Below, in pieces: positions 10,259 to 20,148 of a DNA stretch of 64,000 nucleotides; position 1 is the first letter of the stretch, and every line of letters begins with the position of its first letter. Source of the DNA: Diphasiastrum complanatum (taxonomy: Eukaryota > Streptophyta > Lycopodiopsida > Lycopodiales > Lycopodiaceae); NCBI GenBank assembly GCA_029204225.1, contig CM055104.1:25745285-25809284 (forward strand), given 5' to 3'. The translations under genes were made by a program, and so were the position numbers. A model generated the notes under the pieces. The model ran no database searches. It was given only the letters and a program-made list of their open reading frames with translations, and was not told the DNA's origin.

Positions 10259-11480
10259 GTGAATGAGGTTTGGAGTCTCACAAGGACTTGCAAGATTTGT
10301 CTTCAAGAGTCCATCACAACACATGTTGAATCTTTTGAAATTTTTCATTTGGAAGTGCATTGTTTGGTTCAAGATGCAAAGATAGATGTCACTTTCATGA
10401 AAGTAACTTGTATTTATTTTATGTCCTTGGTAAGTATTTTGCTTGTAACTTTGGACAAGTTCAAACTTATTGTTATTATCCAAGAGAAATCAATCAAGAA
10501 TAAGGAGCAATCACAAAATCAAAATAGTTTCATTTATGCTCTCATGTCAACTTATGAAGAACCATTTTGCTTTGAAGAGATTTTTGTATCTCAAAGGTGG
10601 ATTAAGGCAATACTAGTTGAGTGTGATGCCTTAAAAGATAGCAAAATATGTTTTCCTTTTAAGCTTACATTAGTTATGAAGTCAAGGAAATGGAAATATC
10701 TTCATAATGTAGGATCTTTTGGTTTCAATAAGATCATGAATGATGTGTTCATTCATAAAGATGAAAATTGTAAGTTTTCAATCTTAAAGGCAAGTTGTAA
10801 ACTTCTTATGAGAATAAGTGAAGCATCCAAAGTGGACACTTATATCCATAAGCAAGTAGTTAGCCTTATTGAGATGGAAATGCCTTTTGATTTCAATATT
10901 GGAAAAATCATGCCAAGTTGTGGTGATTTTTGGACTTATGTTTCTAGCATAAGTAATCTTGATAATCATAGGAAGTGCATATTGAATGGACATACTTGTT
11001 GTGATCATTATGAGAAATGGAGGTCTCGGATGTCCATCAAGAAGGAGCATCATGAAGAGGATCTTAAGGAGTCATCTCAAGGTTCAAGTGTGCCAAGGAT
11101 TGAGGAGGAGAGACCTTCTCAAGTTGTGATTCCAAAAAGAAACTCAAGAAACATGGCTGAACCCATGTGGCTCACATTTCAAGGGAAAGAGAAGCATATC
11201 TCATGTGAAGGAGCAAGCCTCAGGGTCAAGCATCTACATGAAAATTGGAAGGAATCAATTTTGGAGGTGCTAGGATGGTGCAAGGCTCTCAAGCTCATCA
11301 AAGATGTCAACATCAAAGAAGCACTATCATGGATATGGTGATTTCAGATCAACATCAAGCTCATTGGCTGATCTTCACACCTTTTGAACCAGCAAAGACC
11401 AATTCAGCCCATGGAGTCAAGTTCAAGATCATTATGTTTTCCATCAAGCTAGATTTACCAAGCTAGATTTTTGAGGAGGA
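10140..11480 (+). pseudogene. Scrambled Copia-type polyprotein remnant
   Basis: An open frame of 360 codons (10259-11341) carries pieces that look like Copia pol linkers: EEPFCFEEIFVSQRWIKAI resembles the conserved segment ahead of the reverse transcriptase, and a later acidic segment ending in VIPKR resembles the integrase tail. They appear in an unusual order and no catalytic motif (YVDD, RNase H, DDE) is present. A polypurine-like tract (gaggaggag, 11473-11481) then meets an LTR-type start at 11482. I read this as an internally deleted and rearranged Copia element. The open frame probably survived by chance rather than by selection. Confidence 0.45.
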
Positions 11481-11481
11481 G

Positions 11482-11990
11482 TGTGAAAAATGCAAAAAAA
11501 AAGGTTGGTAGAGGCCAAAAATCTTGTATATAGATGAACACACATGTGTGGAGCCTGTTCCCACATGTGAAACTAGTGTAGTTGTCATGTACCATTATCA
11601 TATATGTTGTATATATGATTTAATTCAAGTTCTAGTGGCTAAAATTGCCAAAAACTAGTTTTCTAGATATATGACACATGGCATCAATCTATTGACTGCA
11701 TGAGCCACATCCTTTGGTTAGGTGTCATATCCCATGTGTAGAGGACAACTCACAAATGTGGAATAAGCTTAAGTAGGCGAATTTTGACTTCTAGAAGATT
11801 TCCAAGTAGATCTCCATATAGAAGAAAAATGGACCAAAAGTGCTCAAAATAGAAGGTTTTGTCCAAGTGTCAGTTTTGCATGATGAATCATCATATGACA
11901 AAGCACCTTCACAGATGTGGGATCAGAGGGATGATCAGTACCACGAGCTCCAACTTATTGTATATATAGAGCCACATATAGACCCAAGCT
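11482..11990 (+). repeat. Copia-type LTR, 5' part (TGTGAAAAATGC start)
   Basis: It starts TGTGAAAAATGC right after the purine tract, as do the LTR-like sequences at 36410 and, on the minus strand, at 28838 and 32095. A TATA-like tgtatatatagag lies near 11955. The right boundary is not visible, so it is probably truncated. Confidence 0.5.
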
Positions 11991-12340
11991 AATTAGAAAT
12001 AACAATAAAAATCCTTGCTAAGGCAAACCCAACTAGCAAGCTTGCTAAACTAAGACCTAAATTAACACCCAGAGGGTTTGAAAGATAAATTGCGGCTAAC
12101 TAAATAAACCAATAGAAACATGCCACAATAATCCAATGAAAGGAAGCAAGAGGAGGCCCGAGCACCTTCCCTCAGGCTATGCACCTTCCAATGGAAACAC
12201 AAAGAAATAGAATGATAATCTCAAAGAGAGAGCAATTTAGCATAATCTCAGAGTGTTGTTTACAAGGCAAATACCTCTCCTTTTATGGCAAGGAGGGTCT
12301 TCCATAAGACTAATCTGTTTCTAGCCTTTCTAGAACTTCT

Positions 12341-12441
12341 AACTTAGGATTTAGAATTTCAAAGTTTCTTAACTTAGGAAAACTTAAGATAAAATATTTC
12401 TAATCTTAAGTTTCCCAAGTCTAAGTTCTAAATCTAAGTTT
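12341..12441. repeat. Imperfect inverted repeat (hairpin)
   Basis: The left arm (12341-12391, starting aacttaggatttagaa) and right arm (12401-12441, ending ttctaaatctaagttt) pair with a few mismatches and a small internal gap; the loop is about 10 bases. It is AT-rich. It could be a miniature inverted-repeat element or a decayed foldback. Confidence 0.6.
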
Positions 12442-12614
12442 AAGCTATTTTATTATTAGTTAAGCTTCTACTCATGGGCTTACAAGACACATGCCATGGT
12501 TGAAATTTATTGACAGACACTCATACGTGGACTTACAAAACACATGTCACGGAGTTTTATTTCTTTCTTTTTATTTTCTCTGTGTTAGCACAGTTGCTAA
12601 CATTATCTCCCTCC

Positions 12615-15008
12615 TTATTGGATTGGTGGTCCCACACCAATTGAAGCCTTTTTGTCCTGGATCTTTTGTGCTTCTTGGAGGCGAGACTGTTGTTGTCGGG
12701 AGTGGTAGATTGTAGTGCTGATGCCCTCCATCATTTGCCACCGTAGTTTGTTCAGGAAGGGCATGGGTTTGTAATAATGGAACATACCATGTAGAAAGTT
12801 ATGGCTTCTCCATAGCTCCACCATATCAACGTGCAGGGCGGAAGTTAGTGCAGCACGATAATAGAGCCTTGCTACACTGATACGGTCGTCTTGCGTTTGC
12901 ATGGGTTTATTGATATCAAGGACGATTGGGGGTAGCCCTCGATCCCAAAAACGTTTGAGTTCTGCCAGAAAGACTACCATGCCGCAATTATCCACAAAAT
13001 ATCTGACGTCACGATCAGGATTGCCATGGTGCTTCTGGTAGAATACTCGGCAGTTGGTGACCATGTCTTCGGCTAAGTTGCCGGTATCGATGCCTATGAG
13101 CTTGGGCCAAAATATTCTATTCTTGATCTTGGTGGCAGAAAACGGTTCTCGCCTCGCTACTGGATAGTAATAAGAATTTGTGCGCATCTAGGAGGGAGCT
13201 TTGATATATCGTGCCATTGAGGTCTTACTTTGCAGGAAGAGCTGATGATGCCAGAGTGGTTGTGGATCCAGGAGTTTGACTGCTTCTTTATGTGTTTGAC
13301 TATGGTCCAAATCTGGCAGTATGTAGCCACCTCGTTCTTTTTTTGTTGGATATTTCCTGGCAAACTCCTGAGAGGCATGCAACTCCTTGTTCGATTCAAT
13401 GGGTGTGATTCTGTGCCGGATGGTTGGTGCTTCAGAGGCAATCTCGTGTTGAATTTGGGGATCGGGTTCAGGAGAGAGAGGAGGCGAGGGGTTAGCTTCA
13501 GCAATTCTTTGTGACTCAGGAAAAAATTGTTGTGGAATAAATGGGGGGTTAGTGGTGTCGAGAGGGTTAGAAACGGTGGAAGGAAAAAGATAATGTTGGG
13601 AGCTGGTACCCCCAGAGGCTGACGGATTGGTTGGTGCTTGAGCTCCTTGCCCCAAGGGTTGGCCTTGAAATGAGGAGCCTTGAGTTGTAGGAGGAGGCTG
13701 TTGGAATCCTGCTCCATCTCCACCATCTAGTCCATCAAAGTGGTGCCTCGAATCATGGAATTGGGCGTGCTCTGCATGAACCGACGGTGTCGACTGGACA
13801 GCTACCTTTAAGCGTTCTTGCAGGGTGGCTATGTGCTGGTTCAGGGCCTCGACGGAAGCAAGCCTTATCATTGTTGTAATTTTGTGTGCTGCTTTGTCGT
13901 GGCTTTCAACTTTTGGACAAGCGTTTGATAGGACACCACTGGAATGGCAGTTCCCTCAGGAATAGCTGGTGGTGCAAAGTTGTTGAAGTCCACCATTTCC
14001 AACTGTTCCTTCATAGCGAAACGTGTAGCTTGTGCATCTGCTACAACCTCATCCCTTTCGGCTTTGAGGTTATCGATGGTATGTTTCATGTTGGATACCT
14101 TCAGTTGGAGCTGGTTTTGGAGGTGGAGTGGCATCTGCTGCTGTTGTTGATTATAATTGGTGAGGTTCTAAATCTGCAGCTGTTGTTGTTTGTTTTTCTC
14201 CTCCAGCCTTGTTTTTTTCTTTCTGATCACCTTCCCTTTCTGCTTCTTAGTAGGTGGGGCAGGTGAGCCTGGTTCTGCTGTCGGTTGGGGGGTGGCTCAT
14301 TTTTTTGTGCTTGGATAGAGATCATCCAGCTCCTTGATGGCAGCAGCCGCTCTAGACCCCAACTGTTTGGTAACCAACATGTGGAGGAGATATCCACATT
14401 TGGTAGTTGGTTTTCTGGCTTTCAGGGCTCCGCAACCTTCTCAGCCCACTTGTAATTTTGAGTGGGATCGTCCATGATGAGGGTCAAAGAGAAGAGGTCG
14501 CTTGGTGGTATGCGATCCATCTTGGTAGTATGCACTTCGACCATGGTGATGAGGAATTCTGAGGCGGCCCGCAAATGGGGATATGTGATGAGACGTATGG
14601 TGATCTCATCATTGGTTTGGGCAATGGTTTTGTCGTCCTCAGTCAGAGACTTTGTAAAGTACTTGCCATCATAGCTGGTGTCCTTGCCATGGATTGTCTC
14701 TCCGAGATTAGGGAAGCCAATGCTCTGGAGATTCTCAGGAGAGACATTGATGATTGTATAGCTGCTCTCTTAGATGTAAGCTTGAAAGTTTGGAATTCAT
14801 CCGAATAGGTGGAGTAGGCCACTTGCATCAGGCTCTCACTCTGCTGGTCACGGAAAAGAGTCAGATCAAAGCCAAGTTTTGTGAGGATATCCTTGGCCAG
14901 GGTGAGCTGCTCGACATAATTCTTGATACAAATCATAAAAATATCCCCTGAATAAGGACGATAGGGTTTACGGTGATGCAAACTGAGAGAGGAATCGTGG
15001 GAGGCCAT
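12615..15008 (-). pseudogene. Decayed multi-part gene of unrecognised family
   Basis: Five open segments follow one another on the minus strand. ATG at 15008 opens MASHDSSLSLHHRKPYRPYS. After a frameshift near 14775 the reading continues through a region with TEDDKTIAQ and DRIPPSDLFSLTL, then a proline-rich and lysine-rich stretch (KKQKGKVIRKKK), a Gln-rich coiled coil (14134-13871) and, after another shift, 13871-12615. A single TAG at 13190-13188 interrupts this last part; the frame continues with no other change. The final domain holds FYQKHHGNPDRDVRYFVDN and VARLYYRAALTSAL. I recognise no family. The reach is about 2.4 kb, with a TATA box close upstream. It may be a transposon-encoded or gag-like protein; no reverse transcriptase or transposase motif is visible. 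Confidence 0.5.
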
Positions 15009-15108
15009 AATAGCAGTGATTTTAGATTGTTCTGAGAATTTTGAAAATTTTTGGCATGAACTCGAGAGCAGCAATCTAAAATGAATTCGTGGAGAGAAGG
15101 GTGGAGGT

Positions 15109-15117
15109 CTATATATA
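15109..15117 (-). promoter_or_regulatory. TATA box of the unrecognised minus-strand gene
   Basis: A palindromic gtctatatatagac lies about 100 bases ahead of the ATG at 15008, a normal plant spacing. Further upstream (15222-15490) the motif GCGAATTCT occurs three times (15222, 15354, 15481), which may be a promoter element or a trace of local duplication. Confidence 0.55.
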
Positions 15118-15627
15118 GACTTTTTTTTGGCAAAAATTCGCAACTTCACTCAAAAATCGTCCACAATGTCCACGATTTGGTAATGGTGGTTGCAAATTTC
15201 GAGGCAATGTTCTGAGGGTCCGCGAATTCTTTTAAGTGATTTTTTATGTCAAAAGAGAAAAAAACGTCTGACAGTGTAAAAATTTGTCTCATCAAAATTC
15301 ATAGAGATAGCAGAGAAATCATGGGAATCATTTTGATCTTCAACAAATTGTTTGCGAATTCTGATAGTGGATATCTGATGGAAATAAACTACCTTTCTCT
15401 ATTTTGAAATTTTTTTTGTCTCTGAGATAGAATTTGCGGAGGCCAAAAATGAATTGTGCACTATAAAAAAGAGGTCAGGCGAATTCTATCTGAGATGGTG
15501 TGAAACAATTCTTCTGAAACTAAGGGCTTTTGTGGTTTTCTCAGAGAAGACTGTTGGTATACATGATCTGATAGTATCTTGATGGTTTGACAAGAAAGCA
15601 CAACAAAATTTTTGTCAAAATAATAGG

Positions 15628-16248
15628 ATGTTCAATGGCGTGCGGAGCAGCAATCCGCTGGCTATGCAATATTCAGATGAGATGGTCGGAATCAAATCAG
15701 TTTGTGACCATGTGTGTGGCATCTCACATGCCTTGGTGCAAACCATGGCATTTGCACATCATGAATTCTTGTTGCATTGCGATTTGCATGCAGCTAAAGT
15801 CATGATCGATTTCACCAACCAGTTGCATCCTAGAACTGGTGTCATCGATTGGGGAATGGCAATAAGGGTTCAATATGAATCAAAAAAATCCTGGGTGGCC
15901 AATCCGACAACCCATGCGCTTAGGCCGTGGTTAGCTCCCGAGTTGCTGGATCGCAACCACATGTACATGAGAGCTACGGACACTTGGCCTTTGGCATGGC
16001 TGATCACTGAACTTATTACATTTTGTGAGGAGTTTTGTGCGTTGCACCATCCTGGCTGGAAGCAGAGTCTTGCAGGAGCCAACACAGAGCATATCAAATA
16101 TATCATCGCAAAAGAATACTATATCGATGATGAGCATGCAAGAAAATTTTTAGAAGATTTAGATATTAATTTTAAGAGATTTGACTTGCATCTAGAGCAG
16201 TATCTTCGGCCAATGACCGAAATGATGCCTGCATTTTATACATTTTGA
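15628..16248 (+). pseudogene. Protein-kinase-like C-lobe fragment
   Basis: The 206-codon frame carries the second half of a protein kinase fold. HCDLHAAKVMIDF stands where the catalytic loop HRDLxxxN is expected, VIDWGMA where DFG is expected, LRPWLAPELL corresponds to the activation-segment APE motif, and ATDTWPLAWLI to the DxWxxG helix. The loop Asn that binds metal is Lys here, one base away from Asn, so the product should be inactive. No N-lobe (glycine loop, VAIK lysine) is visible upstream. It ends with a normal stop at 16248. Either a decayed gene or a captured fragment; the next host gene is about 2.9 kb away. Confidence 0.6.
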
Positions 16249-16745
16249 ATCTTGAGATACTTTGTACAAAGAACAATAAATGAATATAACATGTCGTGAT
16301 ATTTTCAAGCAACGTGATTGCAAACTTATTTTTTTATGAGCTTATTTTGTGAATTGTCTGAAGTTTAAATCAATATGGAATTATGTGATATTAAATTGAT
16401 ATGGAATTATGTCATATTTTTAAACTAGAAGTTATATCATAAATTTGTGCATTACTTGCAAGTTGCAAAATATGAGAGTTTTAAAATTTGCCTTGTAGGT
16501 GATATGGCCTCGAAGGAAGTAGCGGCTTCGTGGATAAAGAGAGACAAAAAAAAGCATACAAGCAGTTGAAAGCCATACTATGAAGGAATTGATATCAATG
16601 AGACGACTAGAATTGGCGCGCATACATCTGAGTGGGCCAATCCTAGTGGTGTGCAATGGAAAGAGATAAATGACACTGTTACCGACCTGAGAACCGAAAA
16701 AAAATCAATACCCGGCCAACACTGATATTTACTCTTACGTTGTTG

Positions 16746-16747
<2 letters not shown>

Positions 16748-16823
<76 letters not shown>
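16748..16823. repeat. (AG)n microsatellite
   Basis: About 76 bases of pure AG dinucleotide. It runs directly into the first unit of the 70-bp tandem duplication, which begins with the final AGA. Confidence 0.97.
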
Positions 16824-16825
<2 letters not shown>

Positions 16826-16960
16826 ACATGTAGTTTTATCGTACCCTCATCTCTGGCCCCTACCGAGATAAGGATGGATGAGTTTCACACAGACCACATG
16901 TAGTTTTATCGTACCCTCATCTCTGGCCCCTACCGAGATAAGGATGGATGAGTTTCACAC
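16821..16960. repeat. Perfect two-copy 70-bp tandem repeat
   Basis: Units 16821-16890 and 16891-16960 look identical base for base, both starting agaccacatgtagttt and ending gagtttcacac. Perfect identity means a very recent duplication or an assembly artefact next to the long AG tract. Confidence 0.95.
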
Positions 16961-17122
16961 TTCCTAAATGAGCAAATACTATTGGATGAACTAGCAAAGC
17001 CACGATGAGCTCTTTTGGAGAGCCATGCTAAGCAATGTGCAAGGAGTACAAGTGGACAAAATGGGCATGCATATTAGTTTTGATGGAGCGCCTCTATGAA
17101 GGCTCAATAAGAATCATCAATC

Positions 17123-17126
<4 letters not shown>

Positions 17127-17180
<54 letters not shown>
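17127..17180. repeat. (AG)n microsatellite
   Basis: About 54 bases of AG dinucleotide, about 170 bases downstream of the 70-bp tandem repeat. Confidence 0.97.
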
Positions 17181-17183
<3 letters not shown>

Positions 17184-17780
17184 TGAAAGTGTACTCGTAC
17201 TTGAATATAATCGAAGTCTGTGAACCCTGTATGGAGGGCCTCAAAGTTGTGCATTTAGATGCAAGCATGCGACGTCAATCATGCATGTTGATTGGGTCAG
17301 CGGGCCCGAAGATGAATTGAAGTGCCTTTCAGCCTTTTGGGGAAGAGGGTTTTGGGGACATGCACACAAAGGCTTAACCAGCCTAGGTGCCTCATGGCTC
17401 GTTACTAAAGTATAGGCTGGAGGGGTCCGGACCCTTGCATCTTGGATGCACCGGCCATTTTGTAATCACAACCACACATTTTATCATTTTAATTCAAAAA
17501 ATTAATTTTTTATTCACAAAAACCTGCCCAAAGACTGTGCTCAGATTTTTGTGATTGACACGTGTTTCTTTATCCCATAAATTCCTTGGAGTTACTCCAA
17601 ATGGTATATATATAAAAAAAATTATACTCACAATTCTAAATCTTGTGCACATGGACATGGGGCATTGGGGGCTCGTCAATCATTTTGTGTGAGCCCAGGT
17701 CTGTGAAGATTTAGAGACCTATCAAAATTTTAAATTTTTGATGGGCATTTGTTGCACCTGGTTGTGCCACATGGCACGAT

Positions 17781-17842
17781 GACATTGGGATGAGGGGGAC
17801 CACCGCCCATGGTCACAGCTTCCCCCAAGCATGGGCAGAGTC

Positions 17843-17892
<50 letters not shown>

Positions 17893-19142
17893 AAGAAGAA
17901 GAATACGAAGAGAAGAGAAAGAAGAGCAATACACAATTTTATCAAATGCTTCGCGATCCCCGCCATTTCTTCTCTCTATTTTCTTTTGCATTGTTTTCTT
18001 GCGATCGACCATCGCCATCGCCATCGCCATCTCCATCTCCAGTGGTCTACTTGGCACCTATTGTGCTGTGCTAGCTTCTGCATCCACCCCCGCTCGCTTC
18101 CTGTCTCCTCATGCTTTACTCCGTGCTCTCTCTGATGGCGCCTTTCCTCCTTTCAACCACCACCCTTTTGTAACGGATTGGGTGGCCTTTCTCCGATTTT
18201 CTTGCCATGGGAGTTGTTGATGTTTGTGAAGAATTGATGACGCAGGACTGTACGTGCTGTTGCTGGTTGCAGTGCCTGATACATGACATCTCGTAAAGTC
18301 TTTCATGTGTTGTATAAACTCCTGTTGCTTTATATATTCGTCTTTTGCTATGTGCTGGAAGATCATTCAAGCACGTGATGGAAATCGCATGCATTTTGGA
18401 AGCTGAGCAGACTCTTAAGGGCGGGGGAAACTCTGTGATGAAGATGAATCTATATACGCACTGCACCAAAGTCTCAGTTAGCTTCAACGATATTGGTGTT
18501 GATTGCCATAAGTTTTACTGAAAAAAATGAAACAAGAGGCATATATCTTCGAAATTCCTTCATACCTTGTTTAGCATGACATTTTCCATAGTTTCGTGCT
18601 ATTTCGAAGTTTTCGCAAGAATGAAATATGGAAGGATTGAACATGTCTGCCAGTTCGTCAACTGGCACACAAGCGAACCTCCCCCTACATCGATCACTAA
18701 TAATGTGCTTAAATTTGCTAACTAGCATGAGAATGCTGCATAACTGAACCTCATCTATCATCGCCCAATACTAATGTGTATCAATGTGCTACTGAGGATC
18801 GAAATGTAGCTGAATCCAACGATCTGCATAGGAACATAAGATTGTTATGCTTTCAAAGTTTTGCAGATGTTCAGAAGAATACAGTCGACGAAGATAAGAT
18901 GCTCTTGGAGAAGTCTTCTTGATAACAGGCGTACGAGGTCAACGTTCCCGTAATAATCGATTTCAAGTGGATGCTTAGCTCTTGGACCTCCGGTGATATA
19001 TTGAATGATATTTTCAATTGATGGCACACTCGGGTGATGAAATGTCAGTCCATGGAATTTTTTCGGATGCCCTCGAAGAGCTCTAAATTCAATGCTGCTG
19101 CTTACTTCATCTCGTAAATCCACACATCAAGCTACTTTGCAG
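17781..19142 (+). promoter_or_regulatory. Probable LFY upstream region (promoter and 5' UTR)
   Basis: This 1.4-kb block before LFY exon 1 is less AT-rich than its surroundings. It holds an AG tract (17847-17887), a CCATCG hexanucleotide run (about 18008-18030) and pyrimidine-rich sequence typical of plant 5' UTRs. Two minus-strand frames (18474-18761, 18845-19123) are open but I do not recognise them. The end, agctactttgcag (19130-19142), fits a splice acceptor and would place an untranslated or start-bearing exon within or before this block. No single TATA box is convincing; ctttatatattc near 18330 is one candidate. Confidence 0.4.
17847..17887. repeat. (AG)n microsatellite
   Basis: About 41 bases of AG followed by a purine-rich AAAAAAGAAGAAG tail, within the presumed LFY upstream region. 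Confidence 0.95.
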
Positions 19143-19568
19143 TGATTTTCACTTATTACAAGCTGGAGCCAGAAAATTTTCCTAGTGCTCTTTTTAAATG
19201 GGAACCCAGGGTGGTTCAAAGAGAGGCGAGATCCTTTGAGTTTGACTTCACTTCCACAAGTCGGAAAGAGGTAAAATCCCTTGAAGACTTATTTAGGGAT
19301 TATGGCGTTCGTCTAACAACCTTAGCCAAAATGACGGAGATGGGCTTTACAGTCAACACAATGCTGAACATGACGGAGCAGGAGGTTGAAGATTTGATCA
19401 AAGCTATGTTCGAGATTTACAATGTCGAGCTTCTTGTTGGGGAAAAATATGGAATAAAGTCTGCTATAAGGGCAGAGAAGAAGCACATGGAAGAAGACTT
19501 AGAGAGGCAGCGGCTGGAACTACTTTCTACGAGCGACAGGAAGCGTAAACTCGACCAACTCGGTATAG
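19143..19568 (+). CDS. LFY: LEAFY/FLORICAULA transcription factor, exon 1
   Basis: LFY is the plant-specific nuclear transcription factor that controls reproductive meristem identity in flowering plants and cell division or shoot development in ferns and mosses. This exon encodes residues 1-142. An LEPENFPSALFKWEPR start matches the family N-terminus, and residues about 46-128 form the SAM-like oligomerisation domain: SLEDLFRDYGVR, then EMGFTVNTMLNMTEQE, then LLVGEKYGIKSAIRAEK. A basic helix end follows (RKRKL). The donor ATAG|GTATGT at 19568/19569 is excellent and leaves phase 1. The start is uncertain: the frame has a TAA at 19115 and no ATG after it. An upstream exon ending in A and spliced at 19142/19143 would create ATG across the junction; a CTG at 19163 stands where the family Met is expected. 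Confidence 0.9.
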
Positions 19569-20148
19569 GTATGTTGTCAAGACTCAGAACAAAGCAATGT
19601 TCGTTAGCGACTAGGTTCGTATATTTCTCGTCTGTTAGACAGACAGATGGAATGCACAATGTTTGGGAGCCAAAAGTTTAATAAACTTGACTTAGTGCAT
19701 CCAATTGGGATATAAATTTGAGCTTCAATTCAACAAGAAAATAGAATCACGCAAAAGAATAATAAACTTCAAACATGGCACCAGAAAATTCGTGCGAATC
19801 AACAAATGAGTAGCCGTTGAATATCTACCAGCTAATACAAACAGCTGAACCATATGAAATGAGTTGCGAAAACAAAGTTCTTCGTAATGTAAAACCCGAT
19901 GGCGTGCTGCCAATCAGGAAGTACAGTCTAGAGCTACAACATATGATGTAAAAAAGTGCAGCCATCTTCAGCTGACCACGACTAATGACCTTGGTGATTT
20001 TATCTTTCCTGAATAGTCCTATGTCATACAAGGAACTTTATGCAAATCTTGGTTCTGACTTTAACCAAAGCAGCAAAGCCACTTTTTCTGCCTTTTTGGG
20101 TGGTTTCACATGTGCTTTGAATTCCTTTGCCTAATGTAAAATTTTATT

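Larger units (their letters stand above)
16249..17780. other. Spacer with microsatellites and a perfect 70-bp tandem repeat
   Basis: AT-rich DNA with two AG tracts (16748-16823, 17127-17180) and the 70-bp duplication at 16821-16960. Short open frames exist but show no domain. Confidence 0.6.

Noticed and set aside
18474-19123. Two minus-strand frames just upstream of LFY as an antisense gene
   Set aside because: Both are under 100 codons, have no recognised motif and no clear splice link; left as unexplained open sequence.
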